NCBI GenBank assembly: GCA_958510825.1
Contig: OY294046.1
Location: forward strand, 74,657,808-74,721,807
Length of the DNA: 64,000 nucleotides
Source: Brachypterus glaber
Taxonomy: Eukaryota > Arthropoda > Insecta > Coleoptera > Kateretidae
Direction of reading: 5' to 3'
The position numbers were made by a program, and so were the translations under genes. Numbering within the stretch: position 1 is the first letter of the stretch; every line of letters starts with the position of its first letter. The notes under the pieces were generated by a model, which made no database searches, was not told the origin of the DNA, and worked only from the letters and a program-made list of their open reading frames with translations. This document shows positions 1 through 10,604 of the stretch, one piece after another.

Positions 1-332
1 GTTTTACGTAGAAATTTTTACAAGATTCTCTCAAAAGTAATTAGACTGAAGCCACCATATGTTAGCATAATGTCTCAACTGTTTTTTTTTTTGTTTTATT
101 GTAAGCGCGCTTAATATTTTAATATCTTATTTATACACACGACTAAACAGTGTAGTTTTCTAGGAATCAGACAATTATCAGTAAATTGTGTTATAATAAA
201 AAAAAGAACTAATCCACTTCGTCAATCGTCAACTCTTTGTATTTAGTAGGAAGTAACTCAAAAATAAATGATGTTGCCTAGTTAATGCCCGCAGTTGTTG
301 ATCGACATAATGGTTTAGTTTTACATCTACAA
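1..332. other. AT-rich sequence, nothing recognised
   Basis: No coding region, repeat pair or RNA gene is seen. There are short A and T runs only. Confidence 0.5.
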
Positions 333-334
333 TA

Positions 335-741
335 GGGTATTTCAAAAAACACGTTTTTTTGGACGTTTTAAGTCTTTCATCATGTCATAAAAAATACCAT
401 AAAAAATTTCAGCTAAAAAAAACGAATTTATGTCCACTCCACTACATTAAAAAATTAGTAAAAAAAAATAAAAAAAAAATTTTTAAGTGCAGCATTTTGT
501 TTTAATAAAATATATCTGTTATACCATCTCATGCAAAATACATCAATACAAACCTATGCCAAATTTTATTACTTATATTTATATTTAATTAAAAAAAATC
601 GTGCATTAAATAAATAAATTTTTAATGCTTTCCTATTTTCAAATGAAGTGGGGTAGACTCTAATTTAATTTTTTAAATTAATTTTGTTATGGTATTTTTT
701 ACGACATTAACTTTAAAAAAACGTGTTTTTTTGAAATACCC
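335..741. mobile_element. Palindromic MITE, TA target site
   Basis: The ends are inverted copies: GGGTATTTCAAAAAACACG at the left and its complement at the right. Pairing continues inward, for example through a shared AAAAAATACCATAA block and a decayed block near the centre (CCACTCCACTACATT against CCCCACTTCATTTG). TA flanks both ends (333-334 and 742-743), as for Tc1/mariner-type insertions. No coding capacity. The superfamily is inferred from the TA duplication only. Confidence 0.7.
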
Positions 742-1143
742 TAATCTACAACTATAATAAATTATAAATAATTCTATTTACAGATGTATTGTACATAGTT
801 TTGGAACTGGTTATATTTATTTAGCGGAATTTTAAACATTTTAAGTACGTTTTTATCTTTTTTAAGGTTTTATTTACACACGGAATAGAAAGCAAAATAG
901 GAAAAAAAATAGGAAAAATAGATAGGTACAGAATTATCCAACTTTGAGTACATAAGCCAATAAGTAATGGCTATTCTATTCTTTTTTTCTTTTAACTTCT
1001 TTTCTGTTCTTGAGATGGTGTTAATAGTATGACATTATTTACGAGGAAGGCACACCGATACCTATTTATTCATTTTCCTTAGAATTATCAAATTTTTATT
1101 AGTTTGTTTTAAAAATAATTGTTTTCTAAAAATTTTTAAAATT
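742..1143. other. AT-rich spacer
   Basis: No gene or clear repeat partner is seen. It contains polypyrimidine stretches. Confidence 0.4.
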
Positions 1144-1182
1144 GTTGCAGTTTTTAGCCAATTATTGGCTAAAAACTGCAAC
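1144..1182. repeat. Perfect 19-bp hairpin
   Basis: GTTGCAGTTTTTAGCCAAT at 1144-1162 is followed after one base by its exact reverse complement at 1164-1182. It sits about 65 bp outside the left arm of the foldback element at 1247. It may be the core of a very small palindromic element; function unknown. Confidence 0.75.
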
Positions 1183-1381
1183 ACGTATTCTATTTTTGCA
1201 CAAATATTTTCATCTTTTTGTAATTTTACCACGCTAATACTAATTTATTATAGTATTATTAATTTGAGCCATTTCGCCTCAATGATTATTTATATCGATA
1301 AAAAATCTAAATCAGAAAATAAAATTAAAATGCTCTTATCAGGCGCACCTATTTCTAGATGCGCTGGTAAGGTATTGCGTT

Positions 1382-1797
1382 TGGAGCACGCGGGACTGCT
1401 CTATTAAATCTATTTTTCACAAAAAAAGCACGAATAGAATATGTTCATTACAAAAAAATAGCACTGACCTTTTTCTTCAGTTTTTCTTGATCCAAGGGTA
1501 CCCTTGATGTGGTTTCCAGTCTGGTGTCTCACGATGCACAAAATGTTTATAAAATAATAACAAATAGCGGAGATTATATCAAAAAATGAACTAATTTTAA
1601 GCGGAGCGATTTTAACACGTTTCCATGTTTTTGAATTCTATACTGAACTGTCTGTTTCTGCGGTTGCGCAGCAAAATGTAAAAATGTCACAAAATGAAGC
1701 GCGGAATTTTAAAGTTTAAATATAATTTGATTTGTACAAATTATAAAAGTATTAAAAATAAAAATATTAAAAATAGTAAAAAAATGAAAATCAAACA
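1382..1797 (-). repeat. 3' LTR of the BEL/Pao element
   Basis: 416 bp, matching 7638-8053 base for base by eye. On the minus strand it starts TGTTTGATTTTC and ends CGTGCTCCA. GCGTT flanks it on the outer side. Confidence 0.95.
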
Positions 1798-1808
1798 TTC
1801 TGCCCACC
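1798..1808 (-). other. Polypurine tract of the BEL/Pao element
   Basis: On the minus strand GGTGGGCAGAA lies directly before the 3' LTR. This is the expected place and composition for the plus-strand primer of reverse transcription. Confidence 0.7.
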
Positions 1809-1906
1809 AAAATACATGGTATTTTAAGCAAGGAAAAAAAAAAAAAAAATAAGTAAAATTAAGAGAAAAAAAAAAAAATAATAATAGCTAAACTAATATA
1901 GATAAA

Positions 1907-4900
1907 TTATTCATTGGACGGTAAAGGACACAATTTATTTACTGGTCTTTTAAGAAGTCCATTAGAAGTTAATAACGTTACAACTCTACATACACCATCT
2001 GACCCGCAATGAAGCTCTTTAACACGAGCTAGTTTCCAAGACAACGGCGGTAAATTCTCATGTTTGATGAGAACTAGAGTACCAATTTTAATATTTTCTA
2101 TGTTTTTTGTCCAACGTTCTCTCTGTTGCAAATTGTACAAATATTCAGACGAGAATCTTTTCCAAAAGCTCTGATGAAGACTTTGAATAAGTTGCCAGCG
2201 ATTTAAGCGTGAAATATTAACATTGGTAAGTTCAGGATCAGGTATGACGGAGAGTGGAGCGAGAGTTAGGAAATGACCTGGAGTTAGTACACTCAGGTCT
2301 GAGGGATCAGACGAAAGTGGACAGAGCGGACGAGAGTTTAATACCGCTTCAATTTGTACGAGTAAGGTATAAAACTCCTCATAAGATAAGATTTGTTGCC
2401 CAGTTACGCGGTAAATGTGAGTCTTAACCGATTTCACAGCGCTTTCAAAAAGACCCCCAAAATGTGAACCACTAGGTGGGTTCAGCGACCATTTAATTTT
2501 TTCTATTTCGGCGGCTTGTTCAAAATATAAGTCGATTTCTTTGCGCGCAGCTACGAAATTGGTCCCGTTATCAGAATAGAGGGTACTAGGCCGACCGCGG
2601 CGGGAACAAAAGCGGCGAAAAGCAGCTAAAAAAGCTTCCATGGTTAAATCAGAGGCTAGCTCTAAATGTATCGCTTTGGTTGCAGCGCAAACAAAAAGGC
2701 AAATATAGGCCTTTTGAGTTTTAACCCCACGATGCTTGCTAAGGGTTATGGAAAAGGGCCCAGCATAATCAGTCATAGTGCATTGGAAAGCCTTGGCGGC
2801 GGAAAGTCGGCAAGCAGGTAAGTCGCCCATAAAGGGCTGCCGAGTAATAGGTCGGGCACGAAAGCAACGGATGCATTGGGAAAGACAATGTCGAATGGCA
2901 CGTTTAGGGGAAAGTATCCAAAAATTTTGCGTAATTAAGTAGTGTAAGCTATTTAGACCAGCATGTAGATGCACTCGATGGCAATCTTCAATAATTAAGT
3001 AAGTTAATCTGTGACTTCTAGGTAAGAGAAGAGGGAATTTTTGATCATAACTAAGTTGCGAATGCGTAAGGCGTCCCCCTACCCGAATCAAACCGCTGTC
3101 GTCAAGGAAAGGGTTGAGTTTGCGCAAATCTTTGCATAAATTTATTTTATTTTTAATTTTCAACAAATCATCATGAAAAACAATAAACTGTACGCGTCGG
3201 ATTAATGTGAGTAATGCAAGGTGAAGTTCGACCGCAAGAAAAGGTCCCACTTTGCGGTTATTGGAATTACGACAGTTATACGTGAAACGAAGTACGTAAG
3301 CAATAATACGTTTGATTTTAGCGAGCGAAGAAAACCTTTCTAATAATAAATCAAAAGAATTGTTTTCAATCATAGCGGTAAAGGTAAAATTCTTGGCTTC
3401 AGGTATGTTGTCAATTTCAATTTCTGCATTGATGGGCCATAGATCGCGTGAACCTTTTAACCAGTCCGGTCCTGCCCACCATAAGGTACTGTCTAATAAT
3501 TGATTGGGTAATAAACCCCGTGAAGCGGGATCCGCTGGGTTAGACGTCCCAGCAATATGAAAGAAGGAACTAGGCGGGACTCTTTCTTGGATATGACTGA
3601 TTCTATTGCTGACAAAGGTTTGCCAACGGTAAGGCGGCGATTTGACCCAAGCCAAAGTCACCTTACTATCTGTATAACAAAAAACGTTATCAATTTTAAT
3701 AAATTCGGTATAAGTATTCACAATAGATTCAATTAAATCTGATAATAAGACTGCGGCGCATAACTCGATTTTAGGAATCGAAATTTTTTTAAGAGGTGCG
3801 ACTTTAGTTTTAGCGGAAATCAAAGTTACGCAAGGGTCAACGTCTTTGCGTTCAAACCGAAAATAAATCACAGCGGCGAACCCCTTTTCTGATCCATCTG
3901 CGAATCCGTGAATTTCGCAAGAAGTATACTCATTATTGGGAATTAATTGTCGCGGTATTTTAAGATTTTCAAGCGCGGGTAATTCGGCCTTATACTGTGA
4001 CCAGCGTGACTGAATCTCGGGAGGAACCTGTGAGTCCCAGTCGAGTCCAAGAGTCCAAATAAGTTGGATCAAGTGTTTAGCAAAAAATGTTAAAGGTGCG
4101 AGAAATCCAATAGGATCGAAAATTCTAGCGAGTTCTGACAGAACACTACGTTTTGTACACGGTTTATCTAGTGGTTTAATTTTGTAAGAGAAGCAATCCG
4201 TATTGGGCAGCCAAATAAGGCCTAGAATTTTTATAATACTTTGCGTGTCGTCAAAAGAAAGCGGATCTTGTGAGCGGAGTGCGGGAGGAATATTATTTAA
4301 TAATGCAGGGTGATTAGCAGCCCATTTGTGTAGAGTAAACCCACCTTTTGTAAACAACGAGATAAGTTGCGACTGTAGCAAAAGGGTACCTTTAATTGTG
4401 TTCGCACCAAACGCGGCGTCGTCCACATAGATATGTTTTGGTAATGACTCGCACACTTGCGGAAAATTTGACTGCTCGTCGATACAAAGTTGCTGTATAG
4501 TGCGATTAGCAAGATATGGACTAGAGGTCAGCCCGTAAGTTACCGTATTTAGTTGATATTCACGAATGGGATCCCTTGGCGAAGATCTCCATAGAATACG
4601 CTGAAATTTGCGGTGTTCTGGCGTAATCAATATGTTTCTAAACATTTGTTTCACGTCAGTGGAAAATACGTATGTAAAGGCCCGAAATTTCAACAATAAA
4701 GAAGCGATATCGTTTTGCAGTTTTGGTCCAGGCAAAAGCGTACAATTTAGGGAAAGCCCTTCAGAGTTCTTAGCGGAGCCATCAAAGACCACGCGCAACT
4801 TTGAATTCTGTCTTACCCCATGATGCGGTATGAAATAACAGTCACTATCACTGCATTTTTCAACTAAGGACATATGTCCAGTATCAACATAATCTTTCAT

Positions 4901-7108
4901 AAAGGCGATGTAATCGTCATAGAGTAATTTATCATTGACTAAGCGGCGTTCTAGAGATAAAAAGCGGCGAATAGCAATATTGCGGGAATCCCCAAAGACC
5001 TTTGGGGTAGTATTGCGAAAGGGCAAGTGTACTATGTACTTTCCCGAAGGGTCACGAGCGAGCGTATCGGTAAATATTTTTTCACACAGTAATTCATCCG
5101 GTGAAAATGTGAGCGGCGTTTTAGGAGCCTCCTCCAAGGTCCAGAAATTTTTCAAAATATCATCAAGCGAATCAGAAGCGTTAGTAGCGGTAAAAAATTG
5201 ATTAATCTTAGAGTTATGTTTTTTAGCGTTATTTAATGAAGTATTTCCCATTAAAATCCAACCTACTACGGTATGAACGGCAGTAGGTAACTGACGGCTG
5301 TCATCATGAATGACGGAGCCTGTCAAAAGATGCGGAAGTAAGTCTGAGCCTATAAGGCCGTCAACTTTAGCGGGGCGGAAAAACTCTTTGTCGGCAAGAC
5401 ATAAGTTTTTAATATGATAATAGTTATCGGTGTAAATAAATTCATTAGGCATTGAATCGGCTATTTTATTTACAATTAAGGCCGTTAAATCAAAAGAATA
5501 TTCAGGATAAATCATAGAGCGCAGTGTTGTCTCGATCATACCTTCAGTGGTAGTTGACGTGTTACTAATACCATAAATAGACTGAGTACAATGACCTTTT
5601 GCAAGGCCTAACCGAGTAGAACATTCTGAAGTAATAAAACTAGTTTGCGATCCTGAATCCAAAAGAACACGAATTGGGTGGAAAGTCCCTTTACAATCTT
5701 TTAATTCAACTATAGCTGTGGGCAATACAGTATTTGTAGAATTTGAATTATTTTTTCCATTAAATGCTCTAGATTGAATGGACGGTGCGATATAGCGAGC
5801 AGGGTCATCATCGAGTTGCCTGCCGGGACACTCGGCCTTTGCGGTGCGTCCACTCTCAACGTTGTTCATTGGCGTATCATTGAAGTGAATTAAACTGTGA
5901 TGTCTCTTACGACAAACAAAACAAGTTGAGTTACTTTTACAAAATTTAAATGTATGTTGGGTAGATAAGCAATTCACACATAAATTATGCTGTTTTACAA
6001 ATTGATATCTATCCTGAGGACTTCTATTATGAAAAGTTTGACATTTATAAATATTATGATCAAAACTCCCACAAGGGCATTTTGGCGAATTATTCGTATT
6101 TACAAAGAAATTAGCGGTTTGCGGTTTGCTAAACTTAACTTCATATTTAATGGGCGGTTTCTGAGTCGTATTTTCACGCGAGGTAGAATAAGCGACAGTT
6201 TCTAATGCGGTACACTGTTTTTCTAAGAAATCTTTTAATTCGGAATACTTAGGAATTTCATTTGAAGCGTTTTGTAATTCAAAACGTTTTATAGTTGAGG
6301 AGTCAAGCCGTTTAATTAACATGTGAAAAAGTATGAAATCCCAGTGCCTTACTGGCAGCTTTAAAGTTTTAAGAGACTCTAAATTTTCAGAAAAAACGTC
6401 TAATAAATTACGTAGACCTGAGGCAGATTCGGAGGTGAGTTTAGGGCATGACTCTATGGTTTTCCAACAATTAGAGGCTTGAGCCCTTCTGTTCGAATAC
6501 CTTTCAACAAGCATATCATAAGCAATCTGATAATTGTTGTTGGTAAGAGCCAATGACCTTATGTGGGACAAAGCGTCACCCTTAAGTGATGAAAGCATGT
6601 ACGAGAACTTTTCCACACTGTTGAGGGATTCGTTCCAGTGTATAAGCGAATTGAAAAGGTCTATGTATGTAGGAAAATCTTTAATTTTTCCATCAAAATT
6701 ATTAAGCGAGAGTTGCGGAAGACGGACATTAGGATGGGATTGAGCGGGAGCGACAGGACCCACAGGACCCATAGGACGATCTTCAAATAGCGTAGCGCAG
6801 ATGGCTTTAACAGAATAAAAGGCTTCATCAAACTGGTTCTGAATATCGTACTGTGGATTCAAATCAACATCTGGATCTGTCATTCTATTAATTACAGCAT
6901 TATGTGCCTTTTGAAATTCCTTTTTAATATTATCCAAATCACGAGAAATGCCCCGCAAGCGACCCTGAAGCGAATCGTCATGTACTACACGATTTGCGAG
7001 ATTTAAGTGCGTGCGCATGCGGTGCATTGCAGCATCTCGCTGTATGAGTGAAACAGAGCGAGCAGCAGGAGCTGCAGTTCCCTGATCTGGATTTTCAGGA
7101 TTGGGCAT
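1907..7108 (-). CDS. BEL/Pao Gag-Pol polyprotein, intact
   Basis: Single open frame of 1733 codons from the ATG at 7106-7108. The frame extends 19 codons further upstream to a TTG, but that part is a hydrophobic translation of leader sequence and I do not take it as the start. Numbered from that TTG, residues about 140-340 are the Gag-like DUF1759 region, and 363-430 hold Cys/His knuckles (CPCGSFDH, CVNCL, CFVCRKRHH). The retropepsin-like domain begins near 501 with the LLDSGSQTSF active site. Reverse transcriptase spans about 780-990, with the first catalytic Asp in FSTDVKQMFR and YVDD at 913-916. A peptidase-A17/RNase H region follows (FADGSEKG near 1088, YTDSK near 1164). An H2C2 zinc finger lies at 1393-1434. 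The integrase core has DYAGPF near 1486, YSDNGTNF near 1530 and the Glu in GGLFESAVK near 1575. A DUF5641-type C-terminal domain ends the protein. All catalytic residues are present. Confidence 0.95.
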   Translation of the reverse strand: MPNPENPDQGTAAPAARSVSLIQRDAAMHRMRTHLNLANRVVHDDSLQGRLRGISRDLDNIKKEFQKAHNAVINRMTDPDVDLNPQYDIQNQFDEAFYSVKAICATLFEDRPMGPVGPVAPAQSHPNVRLPQLSLNNFDGKIKDFPTYIDLFNSLIHWNESLNSVEKFSYMLSSLKGDALSHIRSLALTNNNYQIAYDMLVERYSNRRAQASNCWKTIESCPKLTSESASGLRNLLDVFSENLESLKTLKLPVRHWDFILFHMLIKRLDSSTIKRFELQNASNEIPKYSELKDFLEKQCTALETVAYSTSRENTTQKPPIKYEVKFSKPQTANFFVNTNNSPKCPCGSFDHNIYKCQTFHNRSPQDRYQFVKQHNLCVNCLSTQHTFKFCKSNSTCFVCRKRHHSLIHFNDTPMNNVESGRTAKAECPGRQLDDDPARYIAPSIQSRAFNGKNNSNSTNTVLPTAIVELKDCKGTFHPIRVLLDSGSQTSFITSECSTRLGLAKGHCTQSIYGISNTSTTTEGMIETTLRSMIYPEYSFDLTALIVNKIADSMPNEFIYTDNYYHIKNLCLADKEFFRPAKVDGLIGSDLLPHLLTGSVIHDDSRQLPTAVHTVVGWILMGNTSLNNAKKHNSKINQFFTATNASDSLDDILKNFWTLEEAPKTPLTFSPDELLCEKIFTDTLARDPSGKYIVHLPFRNTTPKVFGDSRNIAIRRFLSLERRLVNDKLLYDDYIAFMKDYVDTGHMSLVEKCSDSDCYFIPHHGVRQNSKLRVVFDGSAKNSEGLSLNCTLLPGPKLQNDIASLLLKFRAFTYVFSTDVKQMFRNILITPEHRKFQRILWRSSPRDPIREYQLNTVTYGLTSSPYLANRTIQQLCIDEQSNFPQVCESLPKHIYVDDAAFGANTIKGTLLLQSQLISLFTKGGFTLHKWAANHPALLNNIPPALRSQDPLSFDDTQSIIKILGLIWLPNTDCFSYKIKPLDKPCTKRSVLSELARIFDPIGFLAPLTFFAKHLIQLIWTLGLDWDSQVPPEIQSRWSQYKAELPALENLKIPRQLIPNNEYTSCEIHGFADGSEKGFAAVIYFRFERKDVDPCVTLISAKTKVAPLKKISIPKIELCAAVLLSDLIESIVNTYTEFIKIDNVFCYTDSKVTLAWVKSPPYRWQTFVSNRISHIQERVPPSSFFHIAGTSNPADPASRGLLPNQLLDSTLWWAGPDWLKGSRDLWPINAEIEIDNIPEAKNFTFTAMIENNSFDLLLERFSSLAKIKRIIAYVLRFTYNCRNSNNRKVGPFLAVELHLALLTLIRRVQFIVFHDDLLKIKNKINLCKDLRKLNPFLDDSGLIRVGGRLTHSQLSYDQKFPLLLPRSHRLTYLIIEDCHRVHLHAGLNSLHYLITQNFWILSPKRAIRHCLSQCIRCFRARPITRQPFMGDLPACRLSAAKAFQCTMTDYAGPFSITLSKHRGVKTQKAYICLFVCAATKAIHLELASDLTMEAFLAAFRRFCSRRGRPSTLYSDNGTNFVAARKEIDLYFEQAAEIEKIKWSLNPPSGSHFGGLFESAVKSVKTHIYRVTGQQILSYEEFYTLLVQIEAVLNSRPLCPLSSDPSDLSVLTPGHFLTLAPLSVIPDPELTNVNISRLNRWQLIQSLHQSFWKRFSSEYLYNLQQRERWTKNIENIKIGTLVLIKHENLPPLSWKLARVKELHCGSDGVCRVVTLLTSNGLLKRPVNKLCPLPSNE

Positions 7109-7617
7109 AGTGCGACAAAAAACAATGAAAGTCAAAAGTAAAAGAAAAAAAAATAAAAAATTCAACCCAAAGCGATTATTAACCTGTTAAAAAACGGAGC
7201 GGAGCATACAAACTAAAACAAAAATATGAATTTTGTATAATACAAAATATGCGGTGCGAATAATTGTATGCTTAACAAAAATAGAATGTTTTAAACAAAT
7301 TAATAAAAATGAAAGGTACGCCCATGTCAATCAGCTGAGCAGGTTGTCTTGTTTGAATTAAAGCAAACGCGTGTGGTTTTTTGTGTAATTTTTTCAAATC
7401 ACACCAAAATAAAATTGAAATTGTGCGAGTAAGATAGCGTATACAGAGCTATATGTGTTAGACAAAGAAACTAAAATAGCACGTACAAGGTGAGGCAGAC
7501 GTATGCAAAATGAATGCTGAAGAGAGAGACAGACATATACTAAAGTGACTATTTTAAATTCAATTTTTGGAGAAAATAGACAAATTTTAAGAATAGAAGA
7601 TGCTAGATCACGGATAA

Positions 7618-7635
7618 ATCCGGCTCGAAGGACCA
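7618..7635 (-). other. Primer-binding site, tRNA-Tyr type
   Basis: On the minus strand TGGTCCTTCGAGCCGGAT begins two bases after the 5' LTR. Its complement ends in CCGGCTCGAAGGACCA. This fits the 3' end of a eukaryotic tRNA-Tyr, whose 5' end is CCTTCGA as I recall it. Confidence 0.75.
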
Positions 7636-7637
7636 AA

Positions 7638-8053
7638 TGGAGCACGCGGGACTGCTCTATTAAATCTATTTTTCACAAAAAAAGCACGAATAGAATATGT
7701 TCATTACAAAAAAATAGCACTGACCTTTTTCTTCAGTTTTTCTTGATCCAAGGGTACCCTTGATGTGGTTTCCAGTCTGGTGTCTCACGATGCACAAAAT
7801 GTTTATAAAATAATAACAAATAGCGGAGATTATATCAAAAAATGAACTAATTTTAAGCGGAGCGATTTTAACACGTTTCCATGTTTTTGAATTCTATACT
7901 GAACTGTCTGTTTCTGCGGTTGCGCAGCAAAATGTAAAAATGTCACAAAATGAAGCGCGGAATTTTAAAGTTTAAATATAATTTGATTTGTACAAATTAT
8001 AAAAGTATTAAAAATAAAAATATTAAAAATAGTAAAAAAATGAAAATCAAACA
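7638..8053 (-). repeat. 5' LTR of the BEL/Pao element
   Basis: 416 bp, same sequence as 1382-1797 by eye. It holds the promoter and leader start for the minus-strand transcript by family analogy. GCGTT follows at 8054-8058. Confidence 0.95.
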
Positions 8054-8214
8054 GCGTTTAAAATAATACTTATCTGCTATATCTTCTTTACCTAAAAAAT
8101 ATTATTAGTCAATACCTTACCAAAGTTTAAAAAATTTGCCTAAATAAAGATTTTTAATAAAATTTTTGATAAATCGTTAAAATAATTAAAAAATAACGAA
8201 ACACTGAATAAAAG

Positions 8215-8262
8215 TTAACTTCTGACGTTTCGGGATCTAAACTAATCCCGTTTTCAAAGAAA
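8215..8262. repeat. Hairpin block in the extra segment of the left foldback arm
   Basis: It contains CGGGAT, an 8-base loop, then ATCCCG, next to GAAACGTCAG (minus strand). This arrangement resembles the ends of Penelope-like elements, whose termini often carry a stem followed by GAAAC. The full element is not present, so this is a fragment at most. Confidence 0.35.
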
Positions 8263-8848
8263 ATGATAGTTTTTGAAAGAAGAAGTGCAATATTTGGTTT
8301 TATCAATCAAATTACGACAAATGTCAAAATTTGTTATTTCGAGGTAATTGAAACAAAGACACCCGTAACAATAAACAGGTGTAGAGAAATTAATTTGGAA
8401 AAAGCGTTTTTATTGGAAACTTGTAGAGAAGTTAATTTGGTTTGGTCTTTTTTATTGAAAAGATGGCAAAGTTAAGTTACCGTAGTTTTTACCAAATTAA
8501 CTTCTCTACACGTTTTCAATAAAAACGCTTTTTCCAAATTAATTTCTCTACACCTTTTAATTGTTACGGGTGTCTTTGTTTCAATTACCTCGAAATTACA
8601 AATTTTGACATTTGTCATAATTTGATTGATAAAACCAAATATCAAAGGTATTATTAGTCAATACTAATAATATTTTTTAGGTAAAGAAGATATAGCAGAC
8701 AAGTATTATTTTAAACGCAATACCTTACCAGCGCATCTAGAAATAGGTGCGCCTGATAAGAACATTTTAATTTTATTTTCTGTTTTAGATTTTTTATCGA
8801 TATAAATAATTATTGAGGGGAAATGGCTCAAATTAATAATACTATAAA

Positions 8849-9320
8849 TATATATATATATACGCCTCAAATAAATTATAGATTCTATACTAATTTATTA
8901 ATTCGAGAGTTGAAGAACGGATAAGGAAATAAATGTCAAAAAAAGAATTTTTGTAATTGATTCAACCGTACGGCCGTTACTGAGATGTGCTTGTGTACTG
9001 AAAATTTGATCACCCTGTACCTATATGCTTTTAAGCATTAAAATCAATTAATTTTAAAGACATTTTTTACACTGTTACGATTATGGTTCTATTGGTCTTA
9101 TTTGCACTTCTTTCTATTTTCACTTAATTTCTTTGAGTTATCTCATTCTGATGAGAATTCATTAAATAAATAAATTTAATAATTTAATAATAAAGTAAAT
9201 TTAATTAATTAACGATTAAACTCAACCCACATGGCGAGGCTGAATGTTTTCTTTTAAGTGGGTTAAGTTAATTTTAATAACAAATGTTTAAAGTTTTAAC
9301 TTTTGTGCATAGTCAACTTA
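8849..9320. other. AT-rich spacer with a TA microsatellite edge
   Basis: A short TA-rich run lies at 8847-8862. The rest has no gene. A weak inverted pair (CTCAACCCA and TGGGTTAAG) lies near 9220-9270. Confidence 0.4.
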
Positions 9321-9322
9321 TA

Positions 9323-10029
9323 CAGTGCGGTCCAAAAGTCACCCACCCCTTTTAACTTTTGAACGAGTTGAGATATCGACTTCAAATTTAGAACTCTTAA
9401 ATAAGACAACTTAAACTATCTTTTAGAATATATTTGATATTTTCAGCTCTTAAGGGGGGCATGGGGGACATTTTTTAAATGGAAAGGAGGGTCGTGTGAT
9501 ACATCATTTTAAAGCTTATAAAATTCTCTATTTAAAGTAACATTTTTAAATTTTTTAAAAATGTTTTTTAAGGTTTTGATTTTTCATATTTTTTGTGCTA
9601 AAACATTCGATTTTTTAAGTTTTTATAAATTTTTATTTATGTCAACTAAAATTAGTTTAAAAGTATAATTAACATTTTTTTATGATGAAATTAGGCATTT
9701 TTAAAAAATTATTTGTATTTTTTACAGGAATTTTGACATTAATACCCATGTTCAACCCCATTTTAAACCCAATTTTTTTTTTTTTTAATTTAAAAATACG
9801 GAGTTAAATGGAGAATTTCATAAGCTTTAAAATGATGTATTACACGACCCCCCTTTACATTTAAAAAAATGTGCCCCCATGCCACCCTGCCCACATTTTA
9901 AGAGCTGAAAGTATTAAATATATGCTAAAAGATAGTTTAAGTTGTCTTATTTGAAAGTTCCAAATTTGAAGTCGATATCTCAACTGGTTCAAAAGTTAAG
10001 AGGGGGGGGGTGACTTTTGGACCGCTCTG
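9323..10029. mobile_element. Palindromic MITE, CAGTGCGGTCC termini, TA target site
   Basis: The left end CAGTGCGGTCCAAAAGTCAC pairs with the right end GTGACTTTTGGACCGCTCTG. Homology runs deep: the left block with GAGATATCGACTTCAAATTT, GACAACTTAAACTATCTTTT and TAAAGCTTATAAAATTCTC has its complement in the right arm, giving arms of over 200 bp. TA flanks both ends (9321-9322, 10030-10031). No coding capacity. Tc1/mariner-type by termini and target site. Confidence 0.85.
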
Positions 10030-10033
10030 TATA

Positions 10034-10602
10034 TTGAACCAAAAGTTATGGAGGCCTTTTTTACTAAATTCCGAACGATATTTACAAAAATGAAGATACA
10101 CGTTAGAAGCAAACTAAAAACAAAAGTTCATAATAAATATTTTTCATATAAATAATGCATGTGCGTATTAGGTATTTTCATCAAAGCTTTAACAATGCAT
10201 TTCATTTTACAAGTACAATATTGTCGCAATTAATAACTATATTATTCCCAGTGTAGAATTTCTTTGACTTATTTTTAGGAACATACAATACTTAGAAGCA
10301 ATTTCACATGGATTAGGCACACCTAATAATTCTTTTGAGATCGATATGTTTAGAGTACAATAACTTTAGCAAATTTGTTCCACGCAGAAAGTTACTTAAG
10401 GTAAATTGAATTTAACATATTGATAATTATTGATAAAAACATATGTTTGAATTTTTGGTATATCGTCACTCAAAGTTCAAGACGTTGTATGTTAAAAATT
10501 CCATTTTTACTTTTATTATTTCTATAAGTGGCATTTTGTGATTCCCATTTGTGTTTCTTGCAATTATATAATATAAACTAAGAACAAAACCCAATGTACA
10601 TA
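10034..10602. other. Non-coding spacer
   Basis: No gene, RNA gene or repeat partner is seen. Confidence 0.4.
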
Positions 10603-10604
10603 TA

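Larger units (their letters stand above)
1382..8053 (-). mobile_element. Complete BEL/Pao LTR retrotransposon
   Basis: A 6672-bp element bounded by two 416-bp LTRs that start TG and end CA. It has a 5-bp target duplication GCGTT at 1377-1381 and 8054-8058. Read on the minus strand the order is 5' LTR, primer-binding site, Gag-Pol, polypurine tract, 3' LTR. The two LTRs look identical by eye and the large frame has no stop, so the insertion is probably recent and possibly still competent. BEL/Pao assignment follows from the fused Gag-Pol, the domain order protease-RT-RNase H-integrase, the YVDD RT motif and the H2C2 plus C-terminal domains typical of the family. No env-like third frame is seen. 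Confidence 0.96.
1247..8848. mobile_element. Foldback (palindromic) element split by a BEL/Pao insertion
   Basis: Without the LTR element at 1382-8053, positions 1247-1381 plus 8054-8475 form one arm of a long imperfect palindrome; 8479-8848 is the other arm. Shared landmarks are TTATAGTATTATTAATTTGAG, AGGCGCACCTATTTCTAG, GGTATTGCGTTTAAAATAAT and GACAAATGTCAAAATTTG. The left arm carries an extra block of about 180 bp (8110-8290) that the right arm lacks. Near the centre a short internal repeat (TGTAGAGAARTTAATTTGG) occurs twice per arm. No coding capacity. The class is unknown; it looks like a non-autonomous foldback DNA element. Confidence 0.75.

Noticed and set aside
1165..1407. 80-codon plus-strand frame
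   Set aside because: It starts at a TTG inside a hairpin and crosses the boundary of a foldback element and an LTR; no domain.
7109..7165. Signal peptide at the start of the BEL polyprotein
   Set aside because: The hydrophobic stretch is read from a TTG through A-rich leader; the first ATG lies after it, at the Gag start.
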